Below are positions 1 through 6,433 of a stretch of 11,776 bases of DNA, piece by piece. The stretch's first letter is position 1, and the number at the start of each line of letters is the position of its first letter. The position numbers were made by a program, and so were the translations under genes. The DNA lies in contig DASPVP010000093.1 of NCBI GenBank assembly GCA_035622315.1, positions 1 through 11,776 of the forward strand, read 5' to 3'. The notes under the pieces are model-generated. The model did not search any database and was not told where the DNA came from. It was given only the letters and a program-made list of their open reading frames with translations. The DNA comes from JAJPHJ01 sp035622315. Its GTDB lineage: Bacteria > Vulcanimicrobiota > Vulcanimicrobiia > Eremiobacterales > Eremiobacteraceae.

Positions 1-327
1 GCCCGCCATGAAGTAGAGCAGCGCGGGGAAGTACGGTAGGTTCGACGTCCAATACGTCCAGCCCGAGAGAAAGCCGGCGAACGGGCCGAAAGCGCGCTTG
101 CTCCAGACATAGAGGCCGCCCTCGTCCGGGTGTCGCGCGGAGAGGAACACCACGACGAGCGAGAGCGGTACGAACATACACGCGCAGCCCAGCAGCCAGA
201 CGATGAGGGAACTCGCGCCGGTGGATGCCGCAGCCGCTACCCACTGCAGATTCGACGCCGCGACGACGAAGAACAGGGCGACGTCGGCAAGACCGAGGCT
301 GCGCTTGAGAACCGGCTGTTCGGTCAT
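1..327 (-). CDS. APC-family amino acid permease, N-terminal part (cut by window edge)
   Basis: Reading leftward from the ATG at 327 gives 109 residues with no stop before the window edge, so the gene is partial only because of the window. The start MTEQPVLKRSLGLADVALFF is followed by hydrophobic segments at about residues 14-32 and 38-60. Then comes the motif DEGGLYVWSKRAFGPFAGF, where a conserved glycine-rich loop and the E-G-G/A-x-Y-x-W pattern are typical of amino acid-polyamine-organocation permeases, followed by GWTYWTSNLPYFPALLYF. The family imports amino acids or amines across the inner membrane by proton or sodium symport or by exchange. The start codon overlaps the TGA of the preceding flavoprotein gene in an ATGA arrangement, which implies coupled translation and suggests that the permease carries that enzyme's substrate. 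The exact substrate cannot be read from this fragment. Confidence 0.88.
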   Translation of the reverse strand, partial: MTEQPVLKRSLGLADVALFFVVAASNLQWVAAAASTGASSLIVWLLGCACMFVPLSLVVVFLSARHPDEGGLYVWSKRAFGPFAGFLSGWTYWTSNLPYFPALLYFMAG

Positions 328-1490
328 ACCATGTACGTCTTCGGCGGATCTGTTTGCGCGAGGATCGGGCGGTCGATTTTGAAGCCGGAGATGTCCGCCG
401 GAGTCTGCCCGTCGAGGAGGAGTTCTGAGAGCGTCTTGCCGATGACCGACGCGAACTTGAATGCATGGCCCGCGCCGATGGCGATCGCAGCGTTCGCGTG
501 CCGAGGCAGCGTGTCGATGATGAAGTCACGATCGGGTGGGAGCGTGTAGAGGCACGTCTTCGTGTAGATGACGGGTCCGAGCGCGCTGGGAAGGTAGCGG
601 CGCATGAATGCGTCGACGCGCGCGGCGTTTTCCGGGTCGGGCTCGAAGCTGCGCGTATTCGGGTCGACGGGTTTTCCGCCCGCATCTTGCGCGACTTTCA
701 CGCCCTGCTCGCCGAACACCGGGAAGCCGTAGAAGCTGGGGTCGTCCATCCAGATCCACACCGGGAATCGTTCGGGCGAGAACCGCGCGAGATCGGGCGC
801 CGCGAAGTACGTGACTTGTTCTTTTGTGACTTCGAGCGGCAGATGCATGTCGAAATGCGACAAGGCTTCGTTCGACCACGGGCCTGCTGCGATCGTCAAC
901 GTGCGGCTGCGGTAGGGCGTCTCACCAGAGAGCACCTCGAACTCGCCGCCTGTGGCTCGCACGTACGTGACCGGCGCGCGCTCGCGCAGGAGCGCGCCGT
1001 GTTCGCGGGCCATGCGCTGGTGCGCGGCGTTCGCCCGAGCCGCCATCGCGATGCCACCTTGCTCTTGGTACACGCCGTGGATCGTATCGTCGAGCTCGAA
1101 CGCCGGCCAGCGGCGCATGATGGCGGTAGCGTCGAGATGATCGAAAGCCACGCCGCACGCGCGCATGCTCTCCATGTACGTCTCGAGCGGGATCGCGCTC
1201 TCGCGAGGGCCGAGATCCAAACCTCCAGTGCGCAGCACGACGCGTTCGCCTGCGTCTTCCTCCAGTGCGGCCCATGCCTCGTAGGCCCGCTTCGCGAAGG
1301 CCACGTAATCGGGGCGATGATAGGACAGGCGGATGATGCGCGAATGATCTTGCGACTCGCCGCGGACGTGACCGAGTTCGAACTGCTCGAGCCCTAGGAC
1401 GTCCGCGCCGGCGCGCCGCGAGAGCCAGTACGCGGCGCCGCTGCCGATGCCCCCGAGCCCGAGGACGATGTGCTCGTAGTCCGTTCGCAC
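324..1490 (-). CDS. FAD-dependent amine oxidase, monomeric sarcosine oxidase / N-methyltryptophan oxidase family
   Basis: A 388-aa flavoprotein of the MSOX/SolA family, usual length about 370-390. These enzymes oxidise secondary or tertiary N-methyl amino acids with O2, giving the demethylated amine, formaldehyde and H2O2. Residues 11-16 (GLGGIG) are the dinucleotide-binding loop. GESQDHSRIIRLSY matches the family's H/S-x-x-R-I-I-R region. Cys313 in TCLYTLPPDRDFIID aligns with the cysteine that binds FAD covalently in Bacillus MSOX (Cys315), and Lys265 in GVKVAQD aligns with the O2-activating lysine. GAGHAFKF near the C-terminus is the usual second flavin contact. The position of MSOX His269 is Asp here, so substrate range may differ. 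I chose the GTG at 1490: AGGA lies 6 nt upstream and the N-terminus then matches the family. A longer frame reaching 1769 would overlap the Rieske gene by 270 nt. It lies 8 nt after that gene and overlaps the permease start. Confidence 0.87.
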   Translation of the reverse strand: MRTDYEHIVLGLGGIGSGAAYWLSRRAGADVLGLEQFELGHVRGESQDHSRIIRLSYHRPDYVAFAKRAYEAWAALEEDAGERVVLRTGGLDLGPRESAIPLETYMESMRACGVAFDHLDATAIMRRWPAFELDDTIHGVYQEQGGIAMAARANAAHQRMAREHGALLRERAPVTYVRATGGEFEVLSGETPYRSRTLTIAAGPWSNEALSHFDMHLPLEVTKEQVTYFAAPDLARFSPERFPVWIWMDDPSFYGFPVFGEQGVKVAQDAGGKPVDPNTRSFEPDPENAARVDAFMRRYLPSALGPVIYTKTCLYTLPPDRDFIIDTLPRHANAAIAIGAGHAFKFASVIGKTLSELLLDGQTPADISGFKIDRPILAQTDPPKTYMV

Positions 1491-1498
1491 GACGCGTC

Positions 1499-2713
1499 CT
1501 AGTCGCTTGTGACGTCGAGCGTTCCCAAACGCTCCCGAATGTAGCGCCGGATGTCCAGGCTCAGACTCTCCATCGGAGCGTAGAAACCGGAGCGGAACTT
1601 GCGCGAGCTCATGCCGCGCTGCACGCCCTCGCAAATCGTCCAGTCTTGGCGGTTGACGACATCCCAGAACTCGACGGCGTCCGACGGGTCGAATCCCGGT
1701 TTGCTCATTTCGGCTGGATGGAAGAGAAAATCGCAGATAACAGTGGTGCGCTGCGCGTCGTGCGGCCACAGCGTGAACGCGGCCGCATGATCCGCGGCGA
1801 GGCTCAGCATGCAGTTCGGATAGATGAGCTCACCCTTGTGCCGCGTCCGCTCGTCGTCGTCGAGCTCGGGAAAGGGTTTGCGATCGGTCTTGCCGCTGAA
1901 GGTGAAGGTGAAGGCACCATCTTTGTGTGGGATGCCACGGTCCCAGTCGAGTTCGCCGCCACCCCCTTTCTTGAAGGCCGGCACGATATCGCACAGCTCG
2001 GGATGAACGCCGCCGCAATGATAGCACTCGTTGTAGTTCTCGAGGATCACTTTCCAGTTCGCGGCGACCTCGTAGACGATGCGCTGCGCGGTGCGCAACT
2101 GCTCGAGAGGATAGCGGCGCACCCGCTCGGGGATAGGCCCGAGCTGTTCGGCCAACGACTCCGCACGGTCAGATGGATCTGACAGATTCAAAAAGAAAAA
2201 GCCGCCCCACGTGTCGATCCCGATGTCGTAGAGCGAGAACTCGTCCTTGTAGAACTGCTCGTTGTCGCCCAGATAAGGCGCTGTTCGCAAAGCGCCTTCG
2301 AGCGTGTAAGTCCACGAGTGGTACGGACATCGAATCGTGCGAGCGAAAGTGCCCTGCGGCGTGAGCGTGCCCGCGCCTGCTGCGGTTTGCGGCTTGGGTG
2401 AATCGAGGACAAGACGGCAGCCGCGGTGTCTGCACACATTGTAGAAGGCCCGCAAGTCCCCGCGCTCCGTGCGCACCACGAGCGCCTCTTCGCCGGCGAG
2501 GTTGAGCACGAGGTAGTCGCCTGCGTCGGGCAGCTGCTCGCTGCGCCCCGCGCAGAACCAGTCGTGGAAGAAAATGCGCTCCCGCTCGATCGCGAAGATC
2601 TTCGGCGAGAAATAGAACTCGCGCGGCAATGTTGCTTCGAGGGCCGTTCTCACGCAGCCCGGATTCTTTTCCCGACCCGAAAAGGCTTCTTCCAGACGCC
2701 TCGCGGGTGTCAC
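1499..2713 (-). CDS. Rieske non-heme iron oxygenase alpha subunit, betaine/choline monooxygenase-like
   Basis: A 404-aa aromatic-ring-hydroxylase-type oxygenase, most like the GbcA/choline monooxygenase group that demethylates or hydroxylates quaternary ammonium compounds with electrons from a reductase. The N-terminal Rieske domain has CRH at 94-96 and CPYH at 129-132 as 2Fe-2S ligands. They are separated by 32 residues rather than the usual 15-17. The catalytic domain has ENYNECYHCGGVHPEL, with Glu229 as the likely bridging acid and His232 and His237 as iron ligands. The third ligand is probably Asp357 in NRQDWTICEGVQRG. No ferredoxin reductase partner gene is in the window. The start is uncertain: the GTG at 2713 opens the frame but has a poor Shine-Dalgarno, and a second GTG at codon 21 would still include the whole conserved domain. 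The flavoprotein gene follows after 8 nt, consistent with sequential N-demethylation. The exact substrate is inference. Confidence 0.88.
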   Translation of the reverse strand: MTPARRLEEAFSGREKNPGCVRTALEATLPREFYFSPKIFAIERERIFFHDWFCAGRSEQLPDAGDYLVLNLAGEEALVVRTERGDLRAFYNVCRHRGCRLVLDSPKPQTAAGAGTLTPQGTFARTIRCPYHSWTYTLEGALRTAPYLGDNEQFYKDEFSLYDIGIDTWGGFFFLNLSDPSDRAESLAEQLGPIPERVRRYPLEQLRTAQRIVYEVAANWKVILENYNECYHCGGVHPELCDIVPAFKKGGGGELDWDRGIPHKDGAFTFTFSGKTDRKPFPELDDDERTRHKGELIYPNCMLSLAADHAAAFTLWPHDAQRTTVICDFLFHPAEMSKPGFDPSDAVEFWDVVNRQDWTICEGVQRGMSSRKFRSGFYAPMESLSLDIRRYIRERLGTLDVTSD

Positions 2714-2723
2714 ACCGCTGTAG

Positions 2724-2744
2724 GGGGCGATAGCATATCGCCCC
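2724..2744. promoter_or_regulatory. perfect 9-bp inverted repeat ahead of the Rieske gene
   Basis: GGGGCGATA and TATCGCCCC form a perfect 9-bp inverted repeat around a 3-nt centre. It sits in the 42-nt gap between the hdeD-like stop and the GTG of the Rieske gene, ending about 10 nt before that start. As RNA it would be a stable hairpin, but no U-run follows, so a standard intrinsic terminator is not supported. It could be an operator, a processing site, or a structure limiting ribosome access to the oxygenase start. Confidence 0.5.
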
Positions 2745-2755
2745 TCACACAGAGG

Positions 2756-3298
2756 TTACGCTGCCGCGGGCAACGACCGCAGACGGAAGCTTAACCCCAG
2801 CAGCATGATGCCGTACAGCAGCGCGTAGAAGCCGAACAGATACGCGAGCGTCAGCACGCCGGCATACGGGCGCCAGATGAGCAGCACGCCGAACGCCACC
2901 GAGATGATGCCGCTGAGCACGAACAACCAGTCGTTCGGGATCGACTTGCGCATCTCGATCGATACGACGAGCTGGATCACGCCGGTGACGATGGCCCACC
3001 AGGCGACGAGCAGCACGAGCGTGAGCGCCAAGACGGTCGGGTAGAACACTGCGCACACGCCCACGGCGAGGCCGAACAAGCCCATGAGGACGAGCAGGAA
3101 GCGCTGCGCTCCCGGCAGCCCCCAACCGAACGCCGCGACGAATGCGAAGATGCCTTCGATGAAAGCGAAGGCTGCGATGATGATGACGAAAGCATACGCT
3201 GTCGCCACAGGCCAGACAAACGCGAGAATTCCAAAGAGTATCGCTAACGCTCCGCGCAGCGCAGGGATCCACCAGTTCTGCCTCAGTTGCGCGATCAT
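2756..3298 (-). CDS. HdeD/DUF308-family six-helix membrane protein
   Basis: A 180-aa, very hydrophobic protein that fits the HdeD (acid-resistance membrane protein, DUF308) family in length and layout. About six membrane helices come in three pairs, with the recurring family pattern of a helix, an FGxLxF/W-P turn and another helix: ALAILFGILAFVWPVATAY near residues 17-35, FGLAVGVCAVFYP in the middle, and SVAFGVLLIWRPYAGVLTL near 134-152. The start at 3298 is supported by AAGGAG 5 nt upstream. The family is linked to acid stress in enterobacteria, but its molecular activity is unknown, so no substrate can be given. It begins 16 nt after the zinc metallopeptidase stop and is surely co-transcribed with it. 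Confidence 0.85.
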   Translation of the reverse strand: MIAQLRQNWWIPALRGALAILFGILAFVWPVATAYAFVIIIAAFAFIEGIFAFVAAFGWGLPGAQRFLLVLMGLFGLAVGVCAVFYPTVLALTLVLLVAWWAIVTGVIQLVVSIEMRKSIPNDWLFVLSGIISVAFGVLLIWRPYAGVLTLAYLFGFYALLYGIMLLGLSFRLRSLPAAA

Positions 3299-3314
3299 GG
3301 ATTCTCCTTGACGG

Positions 3315-3998
3315 CTATCGTCGCCGTCCGGTCACGAGACTCAAGTAATAGAGCAATGTGAGCAACGCTTGCGCCGCCGCCGCGACATACGTGAAGGCGG
3401 CGGCGTTGAGCACCTTTCTCGCGCCCTCGACCTCCTGCTGGCTGACGAGCACGCCGTTCGTGGTGAGCAGTTGCATGGCGCGACTGCTGGCGTTGAGCTC
3501 GACAGGCAACGTGAGGAGCGCGAACACGACCGATGCTCCGAAGAGGATGATGCCGCCCCACACGAGGTTCAAGTTCGACAAGAACCAACCCGCGATGAAG
3601 AGCAGCGGCCCTACCCATCCGCCGAGGCTCACGGCAGGCACCATCGCACCGCGCAATCGCATCGGCACGTAGCCCTGGGCGTCCTGTACCGCATGACCAA
3701 TCTCGTGCGCGACCACGGCGACCGAGGCCACCGAAGGCTGCACCGATGTTTGCGAGAGATTGATCGATTTGTTCGACGGGTTGTAGAAGTCCGTGAGCGA
3801 TCCCGGGATGTTGTTGACCGCGAGGTGTAGGCCCGTGCGCTGCATGAGCAGCTGCGCGACTTGCGCTCCCGAGATGCCGGTCGAGGTCGGCACGCGCGCG
3901 TATCGCGCGAACGTGCCCTTCACCATGGCTTGCGCCCACAAGGCGAGCAAAAGCCCTGGGATCGCGAAGAGCATGTATTGCGTGTTCCAGAAGAACAT
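3315..3998 (-). CDS. Membrane zinc metallopeptidase, YugP family (Zn_peptidase_2)
   Basis: A 227-aa integral membrane protein matching the YugP family, whose Bacillus member has about 225 residues. An N-terminal helix (about residues 6-24) is followed by the signature FYNPSNKSINLS at 71-82. HEIGH at 98-102 provides two zinc-ligand histidines and the catalytic glutamate, and LPVELNASSRA at 164-174 probably provides the third ligand, Glu167. Hydrophobic segments lie at about 118-138, 145-165 and 200-220. The frame is open upstream to 4133, but those extra residues look non-coding and would overlap hxlR, so I chose the ATG at 3998. The preceding GGGACGGGGGC is only a mediocre ribosome site. The physiological substrates of this family are not well established; membrane protein turnover is the usual guess. 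It follows hxlR by 43 nt and precedes hdeD by 16 nt. Confidence 0.9.
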   Translation of the reverse strand: MFFWNTQYMLFAIPGLLLALWAQAMVKGTFARYARVPTSTGISGAQVAQLLMQRTGLHLAVNNIPGSLTDFYNPSNKSINLSQTSVQPSVASVAVVAHEIGHAVQDAQGYVPMRLRGAMVPAVSLGGWVGPLLFIAGWFLSNLNLVWGGIILFGASVVFALLTLPVELNASSRAMQLLTTNGVLVSQQEVEGARKVLNAAAFTYVAAAAQALLTLLYYLSLVTGRRR

Positions 3999-4041
3999 AG
4001 CCCCCGTCCCTATGCCAAGCGGCTGATCGACCCCTCCGGCG

Positions 4042-4416
4042 CTACGGACGCTTATTGCGTCGCGGCCTCCGGCCGTTTTGCTCGGCAGGGACCCATCGCT
4101 CCGCCCAACCGGCAAGCGCGCGGACGGTCGCATCGAGCTCCGTCCCGGACTTTGTCAGCGCGTAGGCGACCCTCACCGGCGGACCGGGATCCACCGAGCG
4201 CGTCACGATGCCGCAGTGCTCGAGCTCGCGCAGCCGTTCGGAAAGCAGCCGAGAGGATACGCCGGGCACTTCCAGCGCGATCTCGTTGAAACGACTGCGT
4301 CCCGCCATGAGCGCGCGGACAATCGCGCCGGTCCAGCGCCGGCCGATGAGTTCGACCGCGCGGTGGAAGCGCGGACAAAAACCGCTTATCTTCTCGGCTT
4401 TGTGGGTACCCGCCAT
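4042..4416 (-). CDS. HxlR-family winged-helix transcriptional regulator
   Basis: A 124-aa protein with the classic HxlR layout. N-terminal FCPRFHRAVELIGRRWTG carries a single cysteine at residue 14, which is the redox-sensing position in several family members. A helix-turn-helix follows, with RFNEIALEVPGVSSRLLSERLRELEHCGIV (about 42-71) including the recognition helix, and then a wing ending in VAYALTKSGTEL. HxlR proteins are dimeric and often sense electrophiles, quinones or disulfide stress. The ATG at 4416 has AAGGGG 5 nt upstream; a GTG just before it (4419) is a possible alternative. The gene is divergent from doxX across a 107-nt region with a palindrome, so doxX and itself are the likely targets. 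Control of the downstream metallopeptidase and hdeD-like genes by co-transcription is also possible. Confidence 0.92.
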   Translation of the reverse strand: MAGTHKAEKISGFCPRFHRAVELIGRRWTGAIVRALMAGRSRFNEIALEVPGVSSRLLSERLRELEHCGIVTRSVDPGPPVRVAYALTKSGTELDATVRALAGWAERWVPAEQNGRRPRRNKRP

Positions 4417-4425
4417 CACAACCCC

Positions 4426-4453
4426 TTGACAACTGTTTCGGCTTAATGATAAC
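4426..4453 (+). promoter_or_regulatory. sigma70-type promoter for doxX
   Basis: A consensus -35 element TTGACA (4426-4431) is followed after 16 bp by GATAAC (4448-4453), which matches the -10 consensus at four positions including ATAA. The predicted transcription start near 4460 puts the palindrome at 4466-4482 just downstream, and the doxX ATG follows at 4524. On the opposite strand TATCAT (4451-4446) could act as a -10 element for hxlR. Confidence 0.55.
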
Positions 4454-4465
4454 CTTTCCCTACCG

Positions 4466-4482
4466 AGTTACTAAAAGTAACT
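4466..4482. promoter_or_regulatory. putative HxlR operator palindrome
   Basis: AGTTACT-AAA-AGTAACT is a perfect 7-bp inverted repeat with a 3-bp centre, A/T-rich in an otherwise GC-rich region. It lies between the divergent hxlR and doxX genes, immediately downstream of the predicted doxX start site and overlapping the likely -35 region of hxlR. A dimeric winged-helix repressor bound here would be placed to block both genes. Binding is inferred from position and symmetry. Confidence 0.6.
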
Positions 4483-4523
4483 AAGGGACGGAAAATCACC
4501 CATTTGAAGGAGCAGATCATCTC

Positions 4524-5033
4524 ATGGCAGCCGCAATCCTCATCGCCCGGCTCGTGCTCGGGCTCGGCATGGCAGCGCACGGCGCGCAAAAACTCTTCGG
4601 TTGGTTCGGAGGCTACGGCCTTAAAGGCACAGGCGGATTCTTCGAAACGCTCGGATTCCGCCCTGGCCCGCTCTTCGCATTCGCAGCAGGGCTCGGCGAG
4701 TTCGGTGGCGGCGTGCTGACCGCGCTTGGCCTCGGAGGCCCGGTCGGCCCGGCGCTCGTCGTCGTGGTCATGCTCGTCGCCATCCTCACGGTGCACGCCG
4801 GTCATGGCTTCTTCGTGAGCAAGAACGGCGTCGAGCTTCCCCTCACCTACATCTCAGGCATGCTCGTGATCGCGTTGTCGGGTGCGGGTCCTTATTCGCT
4901 CGATGCGCTCTTGCGCATCGGCGATGTTTGGCCCGCAGACGCTGCATGGATCGCGATTGGCGCGGCGGTCGTCCTCGCGGTGCTCAACCTCGCCGTCCGT
5001 CGCCCGAAACGCCAAACCGAAGCGGCTGCTTGA
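4524..5033 (+). CDS. DoxX-family membrane protein
   Basis: A 169-aa membrane protein with the DoxX-like signature near the N-terminus, R-x-V-L-G-L-G-x-x-x-x-H-G-A-Q-K-L-F-G-W-F at residues 9-28, followed by three more hydrophobic segments at about 50-70, 76-98 and 103-121 and an extra C-terminal helix at about 137-157. The family includes CatD-type proteins of Bacillus, which act with an oxidoreductase against thiol-reactive stress. Many members have no known biochemical role. AAGGAG lies 11 nt before the ATG, slightly far but the best site. The gene is alone on this strand and is divergent from the HxlR regulator, which fits redox- or electrophile-induced expression. No partner oxidoreductase gene is visible nearby. 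Confidence 0.87.
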   Translation: MAAAILIARLVLGLGMAAHGAQKLFGWFGGYGLKGTGGFFETLGFRPGPLFAFAAGLGEFGGGVLTALGLGGPVGPALVVVVMLVAILTVHAGHGFFVSKNGVELPLTYISGMLVIALSGAGPYSLDALLRIGDVWPADAAWIAIGAAVVLAVLNLAVRRPKRQTEAAA

Positions 5034-5052
5034 CCGCAGCGGCTGCACTCGC

Positions 5053-5074
5053 GCGGCGCGCTTCGTCGCGCCGC
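5053..5074. terminator. GC-rich hairpin between convergent doxX and patatin genes
   Basis: GCGGCGCG and CGCGCCGC form a perfect 8-bp stem around a 6-nt loop, CTTCGT. It lies 19 nt after the doxX stop and 22 nt from the stop of the convergent patatin-like gene. A uridine-rich but interrupted stretch follows on the plus strand. Position suggests a bidirectional terminator; the absence of a clean U-run makes factor-independent function uncertain. Confidence 0.55.
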
Positions 5075-5096
5075 CGAGTCCATCTCGTTCCGTTCT

Positions 5097-6368
5097 TTAC
5101 GTCATCGAATAGAGAAACGGGGACTGCGCATCCGCGTAGCCCTGCGCGAAGGCCGCGTCGATGCCATCTTGATGGTTGAACCCCATCGTCACCACCGCAA
5201 GCGGCGTGCGCGGCCGGATGACCCTTAGCACGAGCGGCCGCCACGCGCTCGCCTGCAGGCTGCGGAGATAGGCCTGCACGGTTGGGTTCAGCCAGGACAA
5301 GTCGCGATTGCGACCGAGCAGATTTTTCGCGATCGCCAACCCGATGTCGTCTTGCAATATCTGCTCGTGCATCAAGGCATAGGCTTCTTGCAGCACGCCG
5401 GGCAGCGTCGCCTCGTTATGCGGCAGCTCGTTCGTGGCGGTGCCGGTCAAGATCGTGATGTCCCAAGCGCCTGCATCGGCCGCGAGGCTCACGGAAAGAT
5501 TGTTGACGACGCCGCCGTCGACGTAGAGCGCCATATCGCCCGTCTCCGCGTGGCGGACCGGCACCGGTTTGAAAACGCCCGGCATCGCCGCGGACGCGAC
5601 GAGCGCATCCTCGACGTTGTCCTGCGTGAGCTCGTGGTGGAGCGGCAGTTGCGGGAGCAAGGTCGGCGCCGCGGGTTCTCCGGCAAGGCGAGGTCGCGGC
5701 TGCACGCGCGCGAGGAAGCGGCTCGTCGCGGCGGCAGCATCGGAGCCGGCGAACCGGTAGAACGCGTCGGAGGCCATGCGCGTGATGTTCGTGGCGGAGA
5801 TGAGCAGGCTTGAGCGGAGGTTCGTGATGTCGAGCGGATACTGCCGCACGAGGGCGCGAACGCCGGCATCGCTCGACGCGCCACCAAGCTGCGCGATATC
5901 CTCAGGCGATCCCGCCGCTGCGAGCGAAGCGCGCGCGCGGTTGAAATAATGGAGGTTCGAGGGAAAGCCAAGTCGTGACGCCTGTTGCACGTCGACCGCT
6001 GCATCGACGATGTCTTGCACTGCTGGCTGCAAGCGGATGACATCGGCTTGCGCCATCCCGTGCCAGAGCGTCTCGAGTTGCGCGATCGACGTCACCGTGC
6101 CCAGCGCGGCGAACGCCGCGTTGATGGCGCCTGCCGACGAGCCGCATACGACTTCGAAGGGCGGATCCGCGCTCGCGATGTCGCGATAGAGCCATTTCAG
6201 CGCGCCGGCTTCGTAGGCGCCCCGCGCACCTGCGCCTGAGAGCACGAGGGCGCGGACCGCTCGCTCAGGCGGAGGCAACGGATCCCACGGCGGCTTTGCG
6301 GCGCGAGGTGCTCCAAGCGCGCTGACCCCCGCAAGGACGGAGAAAAACGTTGAACGCGAGATGGTCAT
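5097..6368 (-). CDS. Exported patatin-like phospholipase / acyl hydrolase
   Basis: A 423-aa protein with all patatin motifs in order: the glycine-rich oxyanion loop GAGARG at 45-50, the nucleophile elbow GSSAG with Ser78 in the centre, and the second catalytic residue Asp284 in DGGVVNN. It should hydrolyse acyl esters of lipids with a Ser-Asp dyad. The first 24 residues (TISRSTFFSVLAGVSALGAPRAA) look like a signal peptide or anchor, so the enzyme probably acts outside the cytoplasmic membrane. There is no visible C-terminal beta-barrel, unlike type V-secreted patatins. The ATG at 6368 has no clear Shine-Dalgarno but overlaps the stop of a 17-codon reading frame, which may deliver ribosomes to it. 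It follows the MFS gene by 65 nt and ends the right-hand minus-strand block. Its lipid substrate is unknown. Confidence 0.9.
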   Translation of the reverse strand: MTISRSTFFSVLAGVSALGAPRAAKPPWDPLPPPERAVRALVLSGAGARGAYEAGALKWLYRDIASADPPFEVVCGSSAGAINAAFAALGTVTSIAQLETLWHGMAQADVIRLQPAVQDIVDAAVDVQQASRLGFPSNLHYFNRARASLAAAGSPEDIAQLGGASSDAGVRALVRQYPLDITNLRSSLLISATNITRMASDAFYRFAGSDAAAATSRFLARVQPRPRLAGEPAAPTLLPQLPLHHELTQDNVEDALVASAAMPGVFKPVPVRHAETGDMALYVDGGVVNNLSVSLAADAGAWDITILTGTATNELPHNEATLPGVLQEAYALMHEQILQDDIGLAIAKNLLGRNRDLSWLNPTVQAYLRSLQASAWRPLVLRVIRPRTPLAVVTMGFNHQDGIDAAFAQGYADAQSPFLYSMT

Positions 6369-6418
6369 CGCGGCGGACCAAGTTTTGCTTTGAGCTCTGC
6401 AAGCGCCTGCCCGCCCAT
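6365..6418 (-). CDS. possible 17-codon linking ORF between MFS and patatin genes
   Basis: The frame ATG...TGA encodes MGGQALAELKAKLGPPR. Its TGA overlaps the patatin ATG as ATGA, and it is in the same frame as the MFS gene with only five sense codons between that TAG and this ATG. It may be a short coupling peptide, or the remnant of a longer MFS C-terminus reached by stop readthrough. The upstream ribosome site is weak, and expression is unproven. Confidence 0.3.
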   Translation of the reverse strand: MGGQALAELKAKLGPPR

Positions 6419-6433
6419 CGGCGCTCGATCTGT

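Noticed and set aside
465..1397. 310-codon plus-strand open frame opposite the flavoprotein gene
   Set aside because: Composition is Arg/Ala/Val/His-rich without domain signature, and the opposite strand encodes a full MSOX-type enzyme with all motifs. It is an artefact of high third-position GC.
3295..3939. 214-codon minus-strand frame overlapping the metallopeptidase in another frame
   Set aside because: Arg/Gly/Ala/His-rich shadow; the alternative frame contains HEIGH and the other YugP motifs.
3999..4133. 45-codon N-terminal extension of the metallopeptidase
   Set aside because: It would overlap the end of hxlR, looks unlike a protein N-terminus of this family, and the family length is reached from the ATG at 3998.
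6297..6368. Twin-arginine export signal on the patatin-like protein
   Set aside because: The sequence SRSTFF resembles the motif but lacks the second arginine, so a Sec-type signal or anchor is the safer reading.
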